A stretch of 64,000 nt of DNA from Acanthacorydalis orientalis (GCA_034766995.1 CM068320.1:11047687-11111686), one strand, 5' to 3'. Shown: positions 15,012-28,946, counted from the first letter of the stretch. Translations and numbers: made by a program. Notes: generated from the sequence alone by a model not told the origin.

Positions 15012-15504
15012 TAAGGATTTAAAAAAAAATTGTGTCTTTAAATTGAATCAGTCAACTTTGTTTTAAATTAAAATATTTTCACGACGTTTAAGGGCTTTGA
15101 AGTGTCAAATATATTTTGGCCAATCAGATGGCATAGCCTCATGAAACAGTACTAAAAAAGATGGTCTACGAACAACAGCATATTAAGCATTACATACTTT
15201 TCGCACTCCAGTTGAAAAAAACTTTACCCAAATCTGTGGAATTTTTTATTCAGTTTGGGAGGAAAGTATGGTAATGCATAAAGCAAGTAAAAATCCTAAT
15301 CAGTGAAAGAGGTTATAAAATACATTGGGGTGTTCCTCGACTCAAATCCGCCATATTTTTTTAAGAAAGGATTCGTCAGTTACCCGACAGATGGTGTAGT
15401 CATACAAAATATTGGCGAGATATTTTCAAGATTTAAATGTATTCCATTTTTCTGTAAATTTTCATTTTCTATAAAAAAGGCATCGAAATAATTTGTTAAC
15501 CTAA
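15012..15504 (+). mobile_element. deleted mariner-like element, family E copy 2
   Basis: About 493 bp, homologous to 7507-8023 throughout. The right end inverted reads TTAGGTTAACAAATTATTTC, and the left end is a poorer match. A start codon at 15161 opens a 37-codon frame (VYEQQHIKHYILFALQLKK), the first part of a mariner DNA-binding region. A second piece (15303-15491) carries a C-terminal block seen in shifted frames as RIRQLPDRW. The catalytic core is missing exactly as in copy 1. Confidence 0.7.
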
Positions 15505-15507
15505 TAT

Positions 15508-15527
15508 ACATATATATATATATATAT

Positions 15528-15558
<31 letters not shown>

Positions 15559-15560
15559 AT
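15508..15560. repeat. compound microsatellite (TA)n(GATA)n(GA)n
   Basis: TA run, then two GATA units, then GA run. Confidence 0.9.
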
Positions 15561-15722
15561 AATTATACTAAATTCTAGATAAAAATATATTTCTCAACTA
15601 TTTAATGGTTTGTTTTATTTTCCTTGTTGAAATTTCATTTTAAATCTAAGAAAACAATTTAAATTAATAATATAATTTCCTAGAGTATACAATTTACATT
15701 TTTACTTCTTCCTTCATTGTAC

Positions 15723-15792
<70 letters not shown>

Positions 15793-16145
15793 TACAATTT
15801 AACTACCAAAAAAATAACAAAAAATATACTTAATACTGCTGTATAACGTAATATGATTTTATACTAAAGTATTTAATTTGTTATTTTCTATATAAAATAA
15901 AATAAACATAGCATTTGTATGCTATTACCCTTAATGCTTTATAAAAAATCTTTTTATTATTCTTCGAATTAAACAAACATTGAGTTTAGACATTATGTTG
16001 CTCATGAATGACTTCTTTTCAAATTTATTTAAAAACTGACTGTTTATTTTCTCAATTCGTGGAAGTAATTATTTTGTTCATTCCTTTTTTTCGGTATTTC
16101 TTTTTATTCCTTTTTTTCAGTATTTTTTTCATTTTTACCATCTTC

Positions 16146-16204
<59 letters not shown>

Positions 16205-17747
16205 ATAATGTATCCTACCGCATTATCTTTTTTAAAATAAATATTTAAAATTTTAAATTAATTGTTAAATAGCATTATTGCTTAAGTAAAATAAGTACTT
16301 TGGTAATAAATAAAATAAAAATGAATTTTATTATTATAAAATATGTTACAGCACCTTTTATATAAGACCAATATTCAATTGCGTTTTTTACTGTACCTGT
16401 ACCGTTACCAATACACGAACTGCGGTTTCTTAATTCTATATATTTTGTTACAATTTTTTAAATTTTTATTGTGTTGAAATTGTCAGTTCGGCCGTGAGTA
16501 CTTTAGAAAAAAACTGTTTTTATAAAGAAATAATAATTTAAATTGTAAGGTGATTTTTCTATAATTTGAAATTTTTAAATTGTATTACAAATTAGCTAGA
16601 CAAAGAATATTTAGTCATGATTCTAAATTTATTTTACTTTCGCAAAATTGTGTATATAAAGTATTAAACTTTGATTAAAAAAATATAGCAAAAACTTATA
16701 TGACAAAAAATACCAATAGTTACATTTAATGTCATGTTTACATCAAATAACGAATTTATTATTCAAACTACTCTCATAAAAAGGAAAAGCTAGATATTTA
16801 TTTAAATGAATTATAAAAAAGTCATTAATAATACATACATTTCTCTGGGTTATATTATACAATTTCTTGACAAAAAAATGTCTGTACAGTATTAAAGTAT
16901 AATCCAGAAAAAGTAAATAAATACATACACACACAAGTGTATATATATATATATATACATGAAATTTGTGGCTTATGATTTCCTTTAAACGATAAAAATA
17001 TTATTATTATTCTTTATCATAGCGTATAATATAGATGAAATAAATAAAATTTTATATTTATAATTAATTAACATTAAATTGCTATTAGATTTAAATTAGT
17101 CAGAGAAAGTTAAAAAAATGTATATATTAAAAAAGGGATTTGTCTCATTCATTTAACAACAACAAACCACTATATGCTACTAAGACAAATTAATGATTCT
17201 AGCAACGAAATGTCGTGTGCATAATTATTAATTCCAACAATCATTAAAACCGCAATGCGGATTATTCCGAGTTTTATGCAATATTGTTACATGTACACTT
17301 TTTATAAAGGTATTTCCATAAAAACATTTTATTACTAGTCCCTATTTTAAACGAATTCACTTCAAAGGAACAGAAAATTCTTAAGAAAAATTAAAATGAA
17401 TGTATTTGCTTTGATGTCGAACGGAATAAAAACTAAACAGTAATACGTATCGCGTTTATGAAAATTATTCATCTGTATCCGATGAAGACTTTTTATTTTT
17501 AATGTTATTCCATTATCTTAGGTATCTGCGATGATCAATTACACTTTATAAAGTAGTTAATATAAATCCATATTAAATACATAAATTCATACAAAAAGAA
17601 TGAAAACTGTAGGATAGAATAATTAACGTTAATTAACTGCTTCAAACGTTAATTACCAAATAATTGAAGTGATCTGGAATTTTTTTTATCGGAAACAAAA
17701 ACCAAATTCTGTTATGCCCCAACTATATATACATATATATACATATG

Positions 17748-17780
<33 letters not shown>

Positions 17781-17782
17781 TT

Positions 17783-17820
<38 letters not shown>

Positions 17821-17898
17821 ATATATGTGTATATATATGTGTATATATATGTGTATATATATATACATATATATTAATATAGAAAAATTCATTTTAAG
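15561..17898. other. no gene; (TA)n tracts
   Basis: AT-rich DNA with (TA)n at about 15721-15788, 16150-16201 and 16940-16957, and a larger array with TATATGTG variants at 17730-17880. No coding or RNA gene signal. Confidence 0.65.
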
Positions 17899-18275
17899 AC
17901 TTATTTATATCTAGATAATCATTCTCACAGATATATTGCAAAGTGTTGTTATACATATACATATATGTATGTATGTTAATATGTGTATATAGACACTTTG
18001 AAGATAGATTGCAACGTAGTCCTATTATATTCAAGATAAACATATTTGGATACCATAGAAACCTAGCCCCGAATAATACATAAGTCGATGTCATGGAATT
18101 TTTATTTTTAATGAATAATTTTGGTTTTCTCTGTATATATATAATCAAAATTATCCACTAAAAATAAAAATTCCATGACGTCGACTTATGTATTTATTTG
18201 GTACACAAATATGTTTATCTCATATATAAGACGAATACGTTGCAATTTATCTATAATAGTGATTGTATAGACATA

Positions 18276-18330
<55 letters not shown>

Positions 18331-18377
18331 CCACTATATTGCAATTTATCTGAGAGAATGATTATAGAGACATAAGT
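17899..18377. mobile_element. long imperfect palindrome (foldback element)
   Basis: Two arms of about 230 bp face each other around a centre near 18138. Matching landmarks include ACATAAGTCGA in the left arm at 18079 and TCGACTTATGT in the right arm, AGATAAACATATTTG against CAAATATGTTTATCT, and AATCATTCTC against GAGAATGATT near the tips. An AGATA-ATTGCAA motif occurs twice in each arm. Both arms carry internal (TA)n of different length. No coding capacity. It fits a foldback or MITE-type DNA element; the superfamily is unknown. Confidence 0.8.
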
Positions 18378-18455
18378 GAATTTAAAAAAATATGTTTATT
18401 GTTTCATTCGGTTACAAGTACACGTTTACAATTGACAAGAGGGTGAAGCCCTCTA

Positions 18456-18458
<3 letters not shown>

Positions 18459-18540
<82 letters not shown>
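18459..18540. repeat. (TA)n microsatellite
   Basis: About 80 bp of TA with one TATATTTATA interruption. Just upstream is a small hairpin, AGAGGG TGAAG CCCTCT. Confidence 0.95.
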
Positions 18541-18543
<3 letters not shown>

Positions 18544-18868
18544 TTTTCTGAATTCAATGTATTTCTTTAGTAACTTAGTAAATAAACATAATTGTTTTTA
18601 AATAAAAAGTATACTGATGTAAAAGTTTATGCAAAACTATGTATTATTTAAAATAATAAAAATAATATTCACATCTTTAAACATATCTTTTGATTTTTTT
18701 TTTCTTTATATAAGTTTGATACGTATCTTGTAATAAGTATATTTTTAAAAACCTAAGGCTACAAAATTGTTTGTTATAAGAAAAAAATACAATAATTTAA
18801 AAATTTATTTAGTATTTATTTTCACTCTTGTATTTTTAGAGAAAATCAGTTTACTCAATTTTCTATAC

Positions 18869-18911
<43 letters not shown>

Positions 18912-20025
18912 CATACATATTTCTAGCACATATTATATGCTAAATGTTTCCTTTCTGTATGTGTTTCTTAATACTGATATATAACAAAAATATGTTATGG
19001 AAGAAGAATATTTCATTATAATGAAGTTACTTCTAAAATGAAAAATTGTTTATAGTAATAGTACAAATAATTATTTATATTCTTAAATTGTACTTATAAC
19101 GATACTTATTTGAATTTTTCTATTCAAAATAATGTTCATTCGAATATTAAACTCTGAAGACATAAAAAAAAAACATTACATAAAAAAGATATGCTCAAAG
19201 CGACCAGAATTATAAACATCTGTCAGATTAAAATAAACAAGATATCTTGCTGAATGCAAATATGTGTGGGATGGAAATGAAAATAAAATTTGTTACGATA
19301 AAATATCATCTATCAGTAAAAAAAGAATTATAATAAGACCACGAATTATTTAAAATTTGTTCAAAATAACATACACAGATACGGACGGAAGAGATTCGAC
19401 ACGTGTTTGACAGTTTTCGGTTAAATGTTCATAGTGAAACAAATATACACTTGATGTAAATGTATAATGTTCGTTTTAATGTACAGGTGTCAGTTATATC
19501 CCACAGTTTATTTAATAAGTTTCAATATAAGTTGAAAGTTAAGGTGAACCAATATGCATTTATAGTCATTAACGAAAGTTGAAAATCTATTGTTAAAAAA
19601 AATAAATTATATCATTTTATCGGTTCCGTTACTGAATGATAAAGAAATGTATAAATAGATTATACGAAATTGTAACATCTTTTTACAATGTTTAAATTAA
19701 ATTTAAAAATAGAAATTGATTCATTTAAAATAAATAATCGCATTTGAATCAATTCTTCCACATGATTATTACTAATATAAATATGTAACTATTTATATTA
19801 CTTTCCAACACTTCGAATATCATATACAAATGAAAGCGTTTAGTTAAAATCAATAAATTGAAACATATAACGTTATTGTTTTCATAAGAATATTACAGAA
19901 CACTATTTCTTTCGTTATATATTTGTAAAGTATTTTTTTTTGTTATTTTGACTTTTTTCTGGTAACAAATCGATGTATAATACATATAATATTGATAACT
20001 AGTGTAGATATATTATTAGGTGTTA
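18541..20025. other. no gene seen
   Basis: AT-rich DNA with one (TA)n tract at about 18872-18910. Nothing else was recognised. Confidence 0.65.
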
Positions 20026-21249
20026 GAATTAATTCGTAGCATTTTACAAGAGGTGGCGTAGGTAGTACATTCTTCCATTGTTCCCTTTAACCAAATATTC
20101 CCCGTAAAACAGCTGTCCTTAGGTGTCAGTTTCAGTATATGTCATTTGGTTGAAGCATAAATAACAACACTTTGTACTTATCGAATATGTCGAATTTCGT
20201 GCCGGATAAATTGTTTTTGCGGGGAGTTTTACTTCATTACTTTAACATGAAAAAAAGTGCTGCCGAAAGTCATCGTATTTTAGTGAAAGTTTATGGTGAC
20301 CGTGCTCTAGCTGAGCAAACGTGTCGGAAGTGGTTTGCACGTTTTAAAAGTGATGATTTCGACTTGGAAGACAAGGAACAACCTGGACAGCCTAAAAAGT
20401 TCGACGATGAAGAATTGGAGGTATTGCTTAATGAAGACCCATGTCTAACACTTCAAGGATTGTCTGAATCGTTAGGACTTGACTTGTCAACGGTAGGAAA
20501 ACGCCTTAAAGCCATGGAAATGATCCAAAAGCAAGGAAATTGGGTCCTATGCGAATTGAAACCGAGGGACGTTGGAAGGCGTTTTTCTACCTGTGAACTG
20601 CTGCTTCAACGGGAGAAAAGGAAGAGATTTTTGCATCGAATTGTTACGGGCGATGAAAAGTGGATCAATTACGACAATCCCGAGCGCAGAAAGTCATGGG
20701 TTAAGCCCGGCCAACCATGCTCTGTATTTGGTGGGATCATAAGGGTGTGATCTACTATGCGCTGCTCAAACCGAATGAAACCATCACTGGGGATCGCTAC
20801 CGACTACAATTGATGCGCTTAAGCCTTGAATTGAAGGAAAAACGGCGGGAATACTTTGATAGACACGACAAAGTGATTTTGCAGCACGACGATGCTCGTC
20901 ACAAAACCGGTCAAAACATACTTGGAAACGCTCAAATGGGAAGTCCTACACCACCCGCCGTATTCTCCAGATATTGCTCCTTCTGATTACCACTTGTTAC
21001 GATCGATAAGTCATGGCCTGTCTGGGCAGAAGCTCACTTCTTATGAAGATTGCAAGAAATGGGTCGATCATGGATTGCATCTAAAGACGAGGCGTTCTTC
21101 CGACATGGTATTCGTCTTCTGCCCGAAAAATGGGAAAAAGTAGTGGCTAACGATGGACAATACTTTGAATGATATGTTTTTTCAATTTCATTTAAAATAA
21201 ACGATCTTTTTTCATGAAGAAAACGCTACAAATTAATTCCAACACCCAA
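20026..21249 (+). mobile_element. near full-length Mos1-like mariner, family A copy 1
   Basis: A 1224-bp element bounded by inverted repeats (left TTAGGTGTTAGAATTAATTC; right end ...GAATTAATTCCAACACCCAA) with TA on both sides as the target duplication. Length and layout match a complete mariner of about 1.25 kb. It is homologous to the copy on the opposite strand at 57901-59140. The transposase inside is broken by frameshifts, so it cannot move on its own. Confidence 0.92.
20187..21172 (+). pseudogene. mariner transposase, Mos1-like, frameshifted (A1)
   Basis: Cut-and-paste transposase, normally about 345 residues: an N-terminal helix-turn-helix region, then a DD34D nuclease. The start at 20187 gives SNFVPDK, close to the Mos1 N-terminus. 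The first open part runs to 20750 and includes the first aspartate in VTGDEKW. After PGQP (about 20718) roughly a dozen codons of the family are missing and the frame shifts to MLCIWWDHKGVIYY. A second shift near 20895 breaks the LQHDDA block (second Asp kept). The third frame carries YSPDIAPSDYH (third Asp kept). A one-base loss near 21073 breaks the last part, which ends NDGQYFE at 21172. All three catalytic Asp codons survive, in different frames. Confidence 0.92.
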
Positions 21250-21315
21250 TATATAAAAGAAAATTTTCTATTTTCAACAATATACATTCATGTACATATA
21301 TATATATATAAATAT

Positions 21316-21387
<72 letters not shown>

Positions 21388-22280
21388 CAAAGAATTAATA
21401 GTTTCAAATTAGATTAAAACTAACTCATCTTAAAAAAAACGCTTGAATAATTTTTTTCTATACATAACTCAAAAGAATGTTGATAAAATATGATTGGTGT
21501 AATTTAAATAATAATTTTATTTCTCTTTTGGAAATTAAAGAAAAAAACATCTGATTTCCACAGTGCTAACAGAAAAGTGCTATTATATTTTTTTTATAAA
21601 TGAATTCTTCTATAAACATGGTGATGGTCAAAAAGAATTTATTCGTCTTATTTACTTCCGAATAAGAAGGAGAGTTAAATAAAGGCTATTTAAATATCAG
21701 ATTAATTATCAAAATAAAGCTGTAAATTTGGCTCTTGATAAAGAAAATTATTCTACTCGGACCATAGTTCAAAGGTTAAATACCAACTATACTTGCGTAT
21801 ATTTAAAAAAAATGTGCAACAAGTTTACAGAAGCAAAAAATATGTTTAGTAAGACCTCGAAAACAAGTTCTTTTTCAAGGCATTATTTTTTGCATTCAGC
21901 AAGACATCTTATATAATTTAACACATGTTGACAGTTCTGGTCGATTAGAGTACATCTTTTTAATGTCATATATTTACATATCCTCATAATTTAATATCTA
22001 TACGAACATTATTTCAAATTGAAAAATTCGATTATTCGTTATAAGTACAATTGAAGTGTATAAATAATTATTTGTAATGTTATTATAAACACTGTTTAAT
22101 TTTTTAAATAACTTTATTATAACGAAATATTCTTATTATCAATAATAATGATCTTAGATATCAACGTGCCCTTAAGACTAAAATACTCAATCAATCAATC
22201 TTTTCCTATAACATTATTTTGTTTATATATCGAACAATTAATTGAAAAAATTAATAGAAAAATATTTGTTAAAAAATTTA
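21250..22280. other. no gene; (TA)n
   Basis: (TA)n at about 21295-21385, then AT-rich DNA without recognisable genes. Confidence 0.6.
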
Positions 22281-22795
22281 GCACTCTTTTCCTCTCATAG
22301 ACTCCAAACGGTTAACTGGTTCAGAAACACTTAAAGAAATGAATGAAGATTACAGAAATGAATGTGAAGATAACTGTAGTATTGAAGTGACATAAACGAT
22401 TTAAGAAAGGACAAGACTCTGTCGCGAATGATCCAAAAACTACGTCAGCCAACATCTTCCACATACCTGAATAAATTTCACGAGGACATGAAATCTTGAA
22501 TGCAGACAGATTACTTACACTTCGACATCCGACTAATAGAATGAACATTTTCTATGAAAGTGCACACAACAATGTTGTAGAGTGTATCGGAATATCATGG
22601 ATTTGTGACCGACTGCTCTATTTTACATATCAGACAGGTTTCAGAAAGCTTATGACACGTGGATAAGACGGTAGAAAAAGGGTCTTTACACTTCAAATGG
22701 GAATATTTTGAAAAGGGAAAACTGTCATGTGATTCATCACATGAAGATTACTTTTTTTGACTCATTTCGCGAACAAAATGATCTTTCTTTGTATA

Positions 22796-22799
22796 TATT

Positions 22800-22841
<42 letters not shown>

Positions 22842-22873
22842 GTATACATATATGTATATATATACTCATATCT

Positions 22874-22914
<41 letters not shown>

Positions 22915-22920
22915 AGATAG
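22796..22920. repeat. (TA)n array with short (GA) tail
   Basis: TA array with interruptions, passing into GAGATAGAGAGAG at the right edge. Confidence 0.9.
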
Positions 22921-22984
22921 AGAGAGAACGGGAAAGAGTATGTGTTTAAGGCATTGTTTTCCAATTTAGAGTGAAGTAAGAGAG

Positions 22985-23420
22985 TCATGTTTTGAAACCG
23001 TTATAAAGAAATTCCCGTAAAAACTGTGCGACGAAGGCTGAAGAAATATAGCAAAATTCATGCACATCCATACTTGAGAAAGTCACATTTAATGCTATTA
23101 ATGAAATCAAAACGAGATTAGAAATCATATGAACTGGATTCAGGAGGTGTTGGACAGTGATGTCTTCATTGATAGAAGCAAATTCAAGTTATATATATAT
23201 ATACAGACGATGGACGTATCTTAATAGGGAAGAAGATCGGAAAAAATTATATGAAATTGTATTCTGAAAATATTGGGATAACCTAAAAGCGCGATGATGT
23301 GAAGCTATTTAGTCATAGTATAGCATACTTACCAAAATGAACAGAGATGTTAGCGTAGGTGTCCTATAAAAATCCTGAAGGATAATTTGAAACTACCGAT
23401 TTAGGAATAGTTTCATGATT
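22985..23420 (+). pseudogene. decayed Tc1-like transposase
   Basis: Pieces in successive frames follow the order of a Tc1-type transposase. First comes the end of the second helix-turn-helix (VKTVRRRLKKYSKIHAHP, about 23013-23069). Then MNWIQEVLDSDVFIDRSKFKLY (about 23131-23196 in two spans), where Tc1 proteins have NW...W..V.FSDESKF, so the first catalytic Asp is kept and the following Glu is Arg. Further on are DGR and a block near MNRDVSVGVL matching the M...Y...L region. A small (TA)n lies within it. Stops and shifts are frequent. Sequence at 22290-22560 may be the N-terminal part but is too decayed to claim. Confidence 0.6.
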
Positions 23421-23448
23421 ATTTTAGGTGATGCACATTTTTCTAGAA

Positions 23449-23451
23449 ATA

Positions 23452-23540
<89 letters not shown>
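23449..23540. repeat. compound microsatellite (CT)n(TA)n
   Basis: A CT run of about 40 bp followed by TA. It is the reverse complement of the (TA)n(GA)n arrangement seen elsewhere. Confidence 0.95.
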
Positions 23541-23541
<1 letters not shown>

Positions 23542-23815
23542 CTAACAATCATTAATAATGCTAAAAAATCTAATATACATAGATAATATACATCTTTAAA
23601 GACAAACATGGACAATTTGAATAAGAAATATTGATTTTTTACTTTTTATTACTGTATATACATATATTGATAAATACTTGGAATTATTACACTAAAAATA
23701 GTGTAATGTGATAATGAATAACATCTTAGTTTATTATCAGCCAAATGAATGAAATTTGAAGTACTTATTTATATACTGTTTATATAAATTTGCCAATTAA
23801 CAGTTTTTTTTTAAT

Positions 23816-23856
<41 letters not shown>

Positions 23857-24504
23857 ACATACATGTTATACAAAATGAAACATTGTATGTGATATATTGT
23901 ATATTTAAAATAAGAATCATGTTGAAATGTCAAAACGAAATACTAATAGCAATATATAAATCAACAAGCTAATTAATATATATGTACTTTGCCGAAGTAT
24001 ATATTAGTATGAAATGAATATTTATTACAGATATACGAAATTAAATTTGTACATTGAACATAACCGTACGAACAAACACGAGCAGCGTGTTTTTAAGAGA
24101 TGGTATGGAATGAAAGCTTGAAGTGTTATGAGTGCATACTGACTAATGTGTGTGTGTGTAGTTATACCTAAATATAAAATAATGATCACGGTTTTAATGG
24201 TTCTCTTAATGACAGTTTTATGTTTGGATTACTTATAGTCGTTTTAAGTAAGTGTATCAAATATTCTAAATCGTTAAAAGTTTTTTCGTGTATATGAAAG
24301 GAACATTTTTGTATTGCACGTTTATTAAAATTTATATTACCCGCGAAAATGGGTAAAGATTAAAAGTATAATTATTTTTATATTTTTTAATGTTTTCAAG
24401 TACAGAGTATACTTGTTTGGTCATTTTGACTTAACGCAATATTTAAGAGTGTATTAATAGTTTATAAATGTTATTATTAGTTTACTTTGTGGCATTCTAT
24501 AATA
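23541..24504. other. no gene seen
   Basis: AT-rich DNA with (TA)n at about 23818-23854 and a (TG)n run near 24150. No gene signal. Confidence 0.6.
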
Positions 24505-25103
24505 TTAGTTTGGTAGAAAAATAATTGCGGTTATTTACATTCAAATTCATGTACATTTACAGTTTTTTTTTGATTTTTCTAACTATTTTAACTGGTCCAG
24601 AACTGTTAGATGACTAACTTTTGTGCAAGCTCTCGAACTGTTGTGCATGGTTCTGATTCAACCAACATCTTCAGTTGGTCGTTATGAATTGAAGAAGGAC
24701 GTCCGCGATCTTTATCATTTTCACTGCTCTTGGCTCAATCACTCGGCTCGACACGGTCCATAGCATGAAATTTTTGGAATAACAATTGCACAATACATTT
24801 ATTAACAGTACCCATATGAAAAGCATCGTTTAGTTACGAGCAGTTTCTGCTAATTTACCACCCGTTTTGAACACTTACAAAAAAGGTACTCTTATTTGTT
24901 TGTTTTCCATCTTTAATTTAATAGCCACATTTGAAGCAAAATTAATAACAAAACTAAAATCCGTGTTACTAAAATACAGACCAGAAATGCACTTTAAAAT
25001 AATATTAACATGAATGCGATGAAATGACACTTTTAGAGAAAAAAAATCAGGTTAGAATTCAAAAAAACAAAAACCGCAATTAATTTCCTACCAACCAACC
25101 TTA
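24505..25103 (-). mobile_element. mariner deletion derivative, family C copy 1
   Basis: About 600 bp, with ends related to TTAGGTTGGTAGAAAAATAA and flanking TA. On the minus strand it carries a 5' leader, a start region reading MENKQIRVPF, decayed helix-turn-helix coding sequence, and a block from RPSSIHNDQL-like text to VRELAQK. It then jumps straight to the right inverted repeat. The whole catalytic domain is absent. The start resembles cecropia-type mariners such as Hsmar1. Confidence 0.75.
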
Positions 25104-26071
25104 TATTTATTACTGCAACGAAAATAAAATTCAAGACTATAAGAGTAATAAAATTATTTTTTATAATCGTTAATTTAATTGTACAATGTAAAAATTCTTA
25201 TTAATTACTTATTAATAAAAAATAATAACGATTTAAATTTGAAAGATGAGATAATTTCAACGACGGTTAATTTATGTTTATACACATATGTTTTACAAAA
25301 ACAGCTCAATTAAGAAAAAAAGTAAAACTGAAACATAAAATATTATTAAATATATAAATATTTAAGTTTTGTTATTATCAGGAATTTTTTCTTCATAACT
25401 TTTTTTAAAGAATATTGAAAAAAAGATTTTAATATGTGTTCTCATGCATTGAAAAAAAATGTATTTAATTTAATTATGAAAAGTAATTTTGAAAATGTTC
25501 ATAAATGATTTTTTTCCTTACTCTTTATACTACACGAGTTTTTCTAATTAAACATGTTTAATAAATGATTATTGATCCGTTTAAATTGCTGTTTATATGA
25601 ATGGCAATGCTACATTCTCAGATCGCTAAGGTACAAAAAGATATTTCTGTATCTTGGAACTCTGATTAATATTCAATTGAAAATTTTTTACGAATTTTTA
25701 TTTATAGTTTGTGACGTGAGTGAAAATTTATTTATAATATTGAACTTGGCCAGAGAACCGAAAATTAGATTGTGACATATGAAAATAATAGTATTATATT
25801 ATTTTTTTTTGACAAAAAAATCACAATCAACATATTGAACATACAAATGAGATTCAATAAACAAGGTTTATATCTTTGTTACTAATGTATTCTAAACAAA
25901 ACAATATTTGTTAGAACAGAAACATATGACATGTATTAAAATTATATTATATTAAAACATAAAATATTTTATTTTATGCACCTGTTAAAAACAACAATTT
26001 AAAGTAAAACTGCAAAATTATTGAGCAATGAATTATAATTGTGTCAGCAGTGTATATAATTTACAAAAATA

Positions 26072-26105
<34 letters not shown>

Positions 26106-26844
26106 GGAGAGAGAGATAAAAAATTACCAGAAAACAATTCATAAAACTTTCTTGCTTTTATACTTTGTTTTTTATGCATTTGCAAACACAGACACATATA
26201 TACTTGTTTTATTATTTATTTTTTGAGAGTGAGTCTATTTCTGTATGCAAAGGTAGTTATGAAATTTATGACAGTTGTTTTAAACATCATTTCAACGACT
26301 GAAAAACATGTTCTTGTGAAATTTTTGTTTTTCGCTAAAAAAATATTAGTAATATGTGTACCCATCTATCGATCTCAACACTCGTTTAGTATTTCATTTC
26401 ATGTTTGTTTATTTTGTCATTTTTCATTTAAATGGAGTTTACGAGCAATTGAAAAATATATGTACATTAAATTAAATACGTGCAATTCCTTTCAAAAATA
26501 CCATTCAATGCAGTGAACACATTTAATTGTTATTTACTTACATTACAATTTTTATTTTTGAAATATTATATAACTTTATTTTTTTAATATCTTAATTTTG
26601 TTTTTTTTTCATTTGCATATTTTCAATTGTTATATTTAAATAATTATAATTCTCAATTAGAGAATTTTTTATTTATCCTTTATTGTAACAACAAAATTTA
26701 AATGAATTAAATTGTTACATTCATTTTTTTAAGAATACATTCAAACAATAATTTCTTTTATAAACTAGTAAATTTTATAATCAAAAACTATAAATCATAC
26801 TAAATAAAATACCTCTTCATAATACATCCATACACACACAGACG

Positions 26845-26878
<34 letters not shown>

Positions 26879-27806
26879 CGTATTATTGAAATACTTATAT
26901 TTTCTGAAAAAATATTTTATCTTTCTTATTTCTATTTGATTGTAAAAGTAAATATAAACCTATTTATGCTTAAAAATATTCCTCACGCGAATGAATTTTA
27001 TATTAAATAACTTCATATTCATTTGATTAAAAAATATCTACATAAAATTATAAAAAAATACTCTAATATTATAATATTTAAGTACTATATCACAAGAACT
27101 ATCCTTAAGTACTATATCTATTAAACATAATAAATGAAAATATATAGATAATAAATACAAAAAAACTATACAATTTTTAAATAAAGCGATATATGAAATG
27201 GCATAAAAGAGATTTTTAATTTATAAAAGGGAATAAATAAAATATTTGTTTGTAATGGAAAAAATCTAATATTAGAACACATTCTATATACAAGTAAAAA
27301 CAATTTTCATTTGACATTTTCCGAAATCATTTTAAACTCGAATTAACTCAAATACATTCAGTGCGATATAAATAAACTTTCCTTGATGCCATTTTAATTT
27401 GAAATTGATAAAAAATGCATCACTAGAAGCTATCGTAAGTACTGCCGATGAAAAACGATTTCAAGTAGGTATTATGAAATATATTTTTGCCTCACTAATG
27501 ACACATCACTTGATGATATTTTACACAGAGATCTTTAGATGATTGTGAAATAAGATTTTTCCAATACTTCATTATATAGTGACGGACTTACTGAAATTCA
27601 AATTAACGCAAAATCGAAACAATTTTAGATAAATATTTAAACATTATTTTATTTCAAAATTTTTATTCAAGATATTTATTTAATTTAATTAAGAACTAAT
27701 ATATATATATATATATATATACATACACAAAGGTAGCGTCAAAAATATTCTCTTCAATTCGATCCATCAAAGAAGAGGATAACAGAGTAAATATTCACCG
27801 ATGGTA
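25104..27806. other. no gene; microsatellites
   Basis: AT-rich DNA with (TA)n(GA)n at about 26071-26116, (CA)n(TA)n at 26833-26878 and (TA)n at 27700-27720. The 97-codon frame at 26223 has no start-site, domain or composition support. Confidence 0.6.
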
Positions 27807-28361
27807 TTAGGTTGGCAGGAAGATAATTTCGGTTTTTGTTTTCTAAATTGTAACCTTAATTTTGTTCAATTAAAGTTTAATTTCATCGTGTTCATGTTAA
27901 TATCATCTTAAAGTGCATTTTTCGGTCTGTGTTCGGGTAACATCGTCTTTGGTTTTATTATTAATTTTACTTCAAATTGAGATACTTTATTAAAGACTGA
28001 AAAGAAGCAAATAAGAGTAATTTCTTGTATGAGTCCCAAACAGGCGGTAAAGAAATTGCTCGTAAACTAAACGATTCTTTTGATGTAATGTTAAAGAATG
28101 TACTGCACAAAATTTGTTGTGAAAATTTCGTACTGAAGATGAGAGCCTTGACGTTGAAGAAGGTCGTGGATTCCCTTCTTCAGTTCATAACGACCAGCTG
28201 AAGACGTCAGTTGAATCAGAACTATGTACAACAATTCGAGAGCTTACACAAATTTAGACATTAGTAATCCAGAAATTGCGGACCACTTAATACCACTTAA
28301 ATTAAAAAAATGTATATGAATTTAAAGGCCATAAGTCGGAAATATTTTTCTGACAGCCTAA
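27807..28361 (+). mobile_element. mariner deletion derivative, family C copy 2
   Basis: About 555 bp, TTAGGTTGGCAGGAAGATAA at the left and CAGCCTAA at the right, flanked by TA. It has the same layout as the other C copies: leader, helix-turn-helix-region remnant (DESLDVEEGRG, then TTIRELTQI), then the right end with no catalytic part. Confidence 0.75.
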
Positions 28362-28904
28362 TAAATTTCAAAAATACTATTCAGTGTATTTAATTAAGAC
28401 CATTGCATTTTGTTTGTTCAACACAATTTTAAATATTATAATATCAATGTCAAGTGTAAATTTGAGGCAATTTTCCATCAAATAAGGCAGTTATTACAAA
28501 AAATAATTTTTAGATTCGATTATTATTTGATTTGAATTCAATCTACACGATCGTTTATAAATAAAATGAACATAAGAGTAAATTACTTAATTCTCAGCTC
28601 AATGTCATTACTGATATTCATTATGCATTTAATTTCATTACTGATCTTTTTTTAATTGTTGAATTCAATTTTATAAATATTGTTTATAATTCTTCGAATT
28701 AATTTTACCATTACGATCTGACAATAATTTATTTTTAATTAAATTATACTGAATTTATGGTTCAGAAAAATATATAAAATGTACATTTATTTGAACATGT
28801 GAAGTACATCTTTGATAGATCTTGACGAATAAATAAAGCTGAGATTTATTTGAGTTCTGAGATCAAAATGCATAATATATTTCTTAAAAGTACTGTTCAA
28901 GACG

Positions 28905-28905
<1 letters not shown>
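28362..28905. other. no gene seen
   Basis: AT-rich spacer without recognisable signals. Confidence 0.6.
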
Positions 28906-28946
<41 letters not shown>

